64,000 bases of DNA from Cryomorpha ignava. GTDB lineage: Bacteria > Bacteroidota > Bacteroidia > Flavobacteriales_D > Cryomorphaceae. The translations under genes were made by a program, and so were the position numbers. The notes beneath the pieces are model-generated. The model saw nothing but the letters and a program-made list of their open reading frames with translations. It was not told the DNA's origin and ran no database searches. This document shows positions 63,956 through 64,000 of the stretch, piece by piece (position 1 is the stretch's first letter; each line of letters begins with the position of its first letter). The stretch covers positions 248,001-312,000 of the forward strand of contig NZ_JAAGVY010000001.1 in NCBI RefSeq assembly GCF_010686655.1, read 5' to 3'.

Positions 63956-64000
63956 ATGAAGAAAATTTTACTGCTCATATTTCTTTTTGGAAATCTACTT
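63956..64000 (+). CDS. Start of an exported protein, cut by the window edge
   Basis: The ATG at 63956 opens MKKILLLIFLFGNLL, a signal-peptide-like start that runs off the right edge. Nothing can be said of its function. Confidence 0.6.
   Translation, partial: MKKILLLIFLFGNLL

Overview
The window is a stretch of a Bacteroidota chromosome, most likely from a flavobacterium-like marine lineage; I cannot name a genus. Pointers to the phylum: a CHU_C (gliding-motility C-terminal) protein at the left edge, a PorZ-like protein with a type IX secretion sorting tail, several families largely confined to Bacteroidota (DUF4292, DUF4837, DUF4175), promoters of the form TTG-N18-TAnnTTTG, and almost no Shine-Dalgarno sequences. 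There are about 47 protein genes and two tRNA genes. I see no CRISPR array, no intact insertion sequence and no prophage.

Left part (1-19.4 kb): the end of a secreted CHU_C protein; galE with an outer-membrane barrel gene; a PAP2-like membrane protein and rpoN on the minus strand; an aldehyde dehydrogenase with a small envelope protein; an RprXY-type two-component pair; an SDR protein without the usual catalytic Tyr/Lys; a MATE pump; a very large 12-TM NtrY-like histidine kinase; a secreted metalloprotease-like protein; and a small conserved unknown. From 19.5 to 22.2 kb are two tandem GAF-histidine kinases, the second frameshifted and without its ATPase domain.

Middle part (22.5-40.2 kb): a long plus-strand run for envelope building and housekeeping: crotonase, lipid-linked sugar flippase, dut, sugar-nucleotide transferase, TPR lipoprotein, DUF4292 lipoprotein, EnvC-like amidase activator, tatA, gatA, LysM transglycosylase, DUF4837 lipoprotein and a small SH3/Sm-like protein. 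A minus-strand block follows: S9 oligopeptidase, recO and porZ. The intergenic block 40.2-41.3 kb carries tRNA-Arg(TCG), tRNA-Cys(GCA), strong hairpins, a diverged repeat pair and an exact 126-bp direct repeat that copies the 3' end of tRNA-Cys with its terminator.

Right part (41.3-64 kb): folB-gltX on the minus strand; an rRNA-type methyltransferase; the DUF4175 / RsbW-like kinase / ybeY / mnmG / methyltransferase run; an ALDH7-type dehydrogenase; a TlpA-like lipoprotein; rpiB; a MORN-repeat protein followed by a multi-PAS histidine kinase and a LytTR regulator; rnr; ferritin; and the start of one more exported protein.

Three things deserve most attention. (1) Two perfect ParB-binding parS palindromes (TGTTCCACGTGGAACC) lie 340 bp apart just after mnmG, which suggests an origin-proximal region; an AT-rich 420-bp gap at 54.74-55.16 kb is a candidate for the origin or another multi-site region. 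(2) At least nine short arrays of degenerate seven-base repeats (AGTCnnn, AAGCnnn, GATTTnn, ATTGCnn, GTYTTTG and others) occupy six intergenic regions, several starting exactly at stop codons. (3) The tRNA-Cys duplication looks like the scar of a lost element or an old rearrangement.
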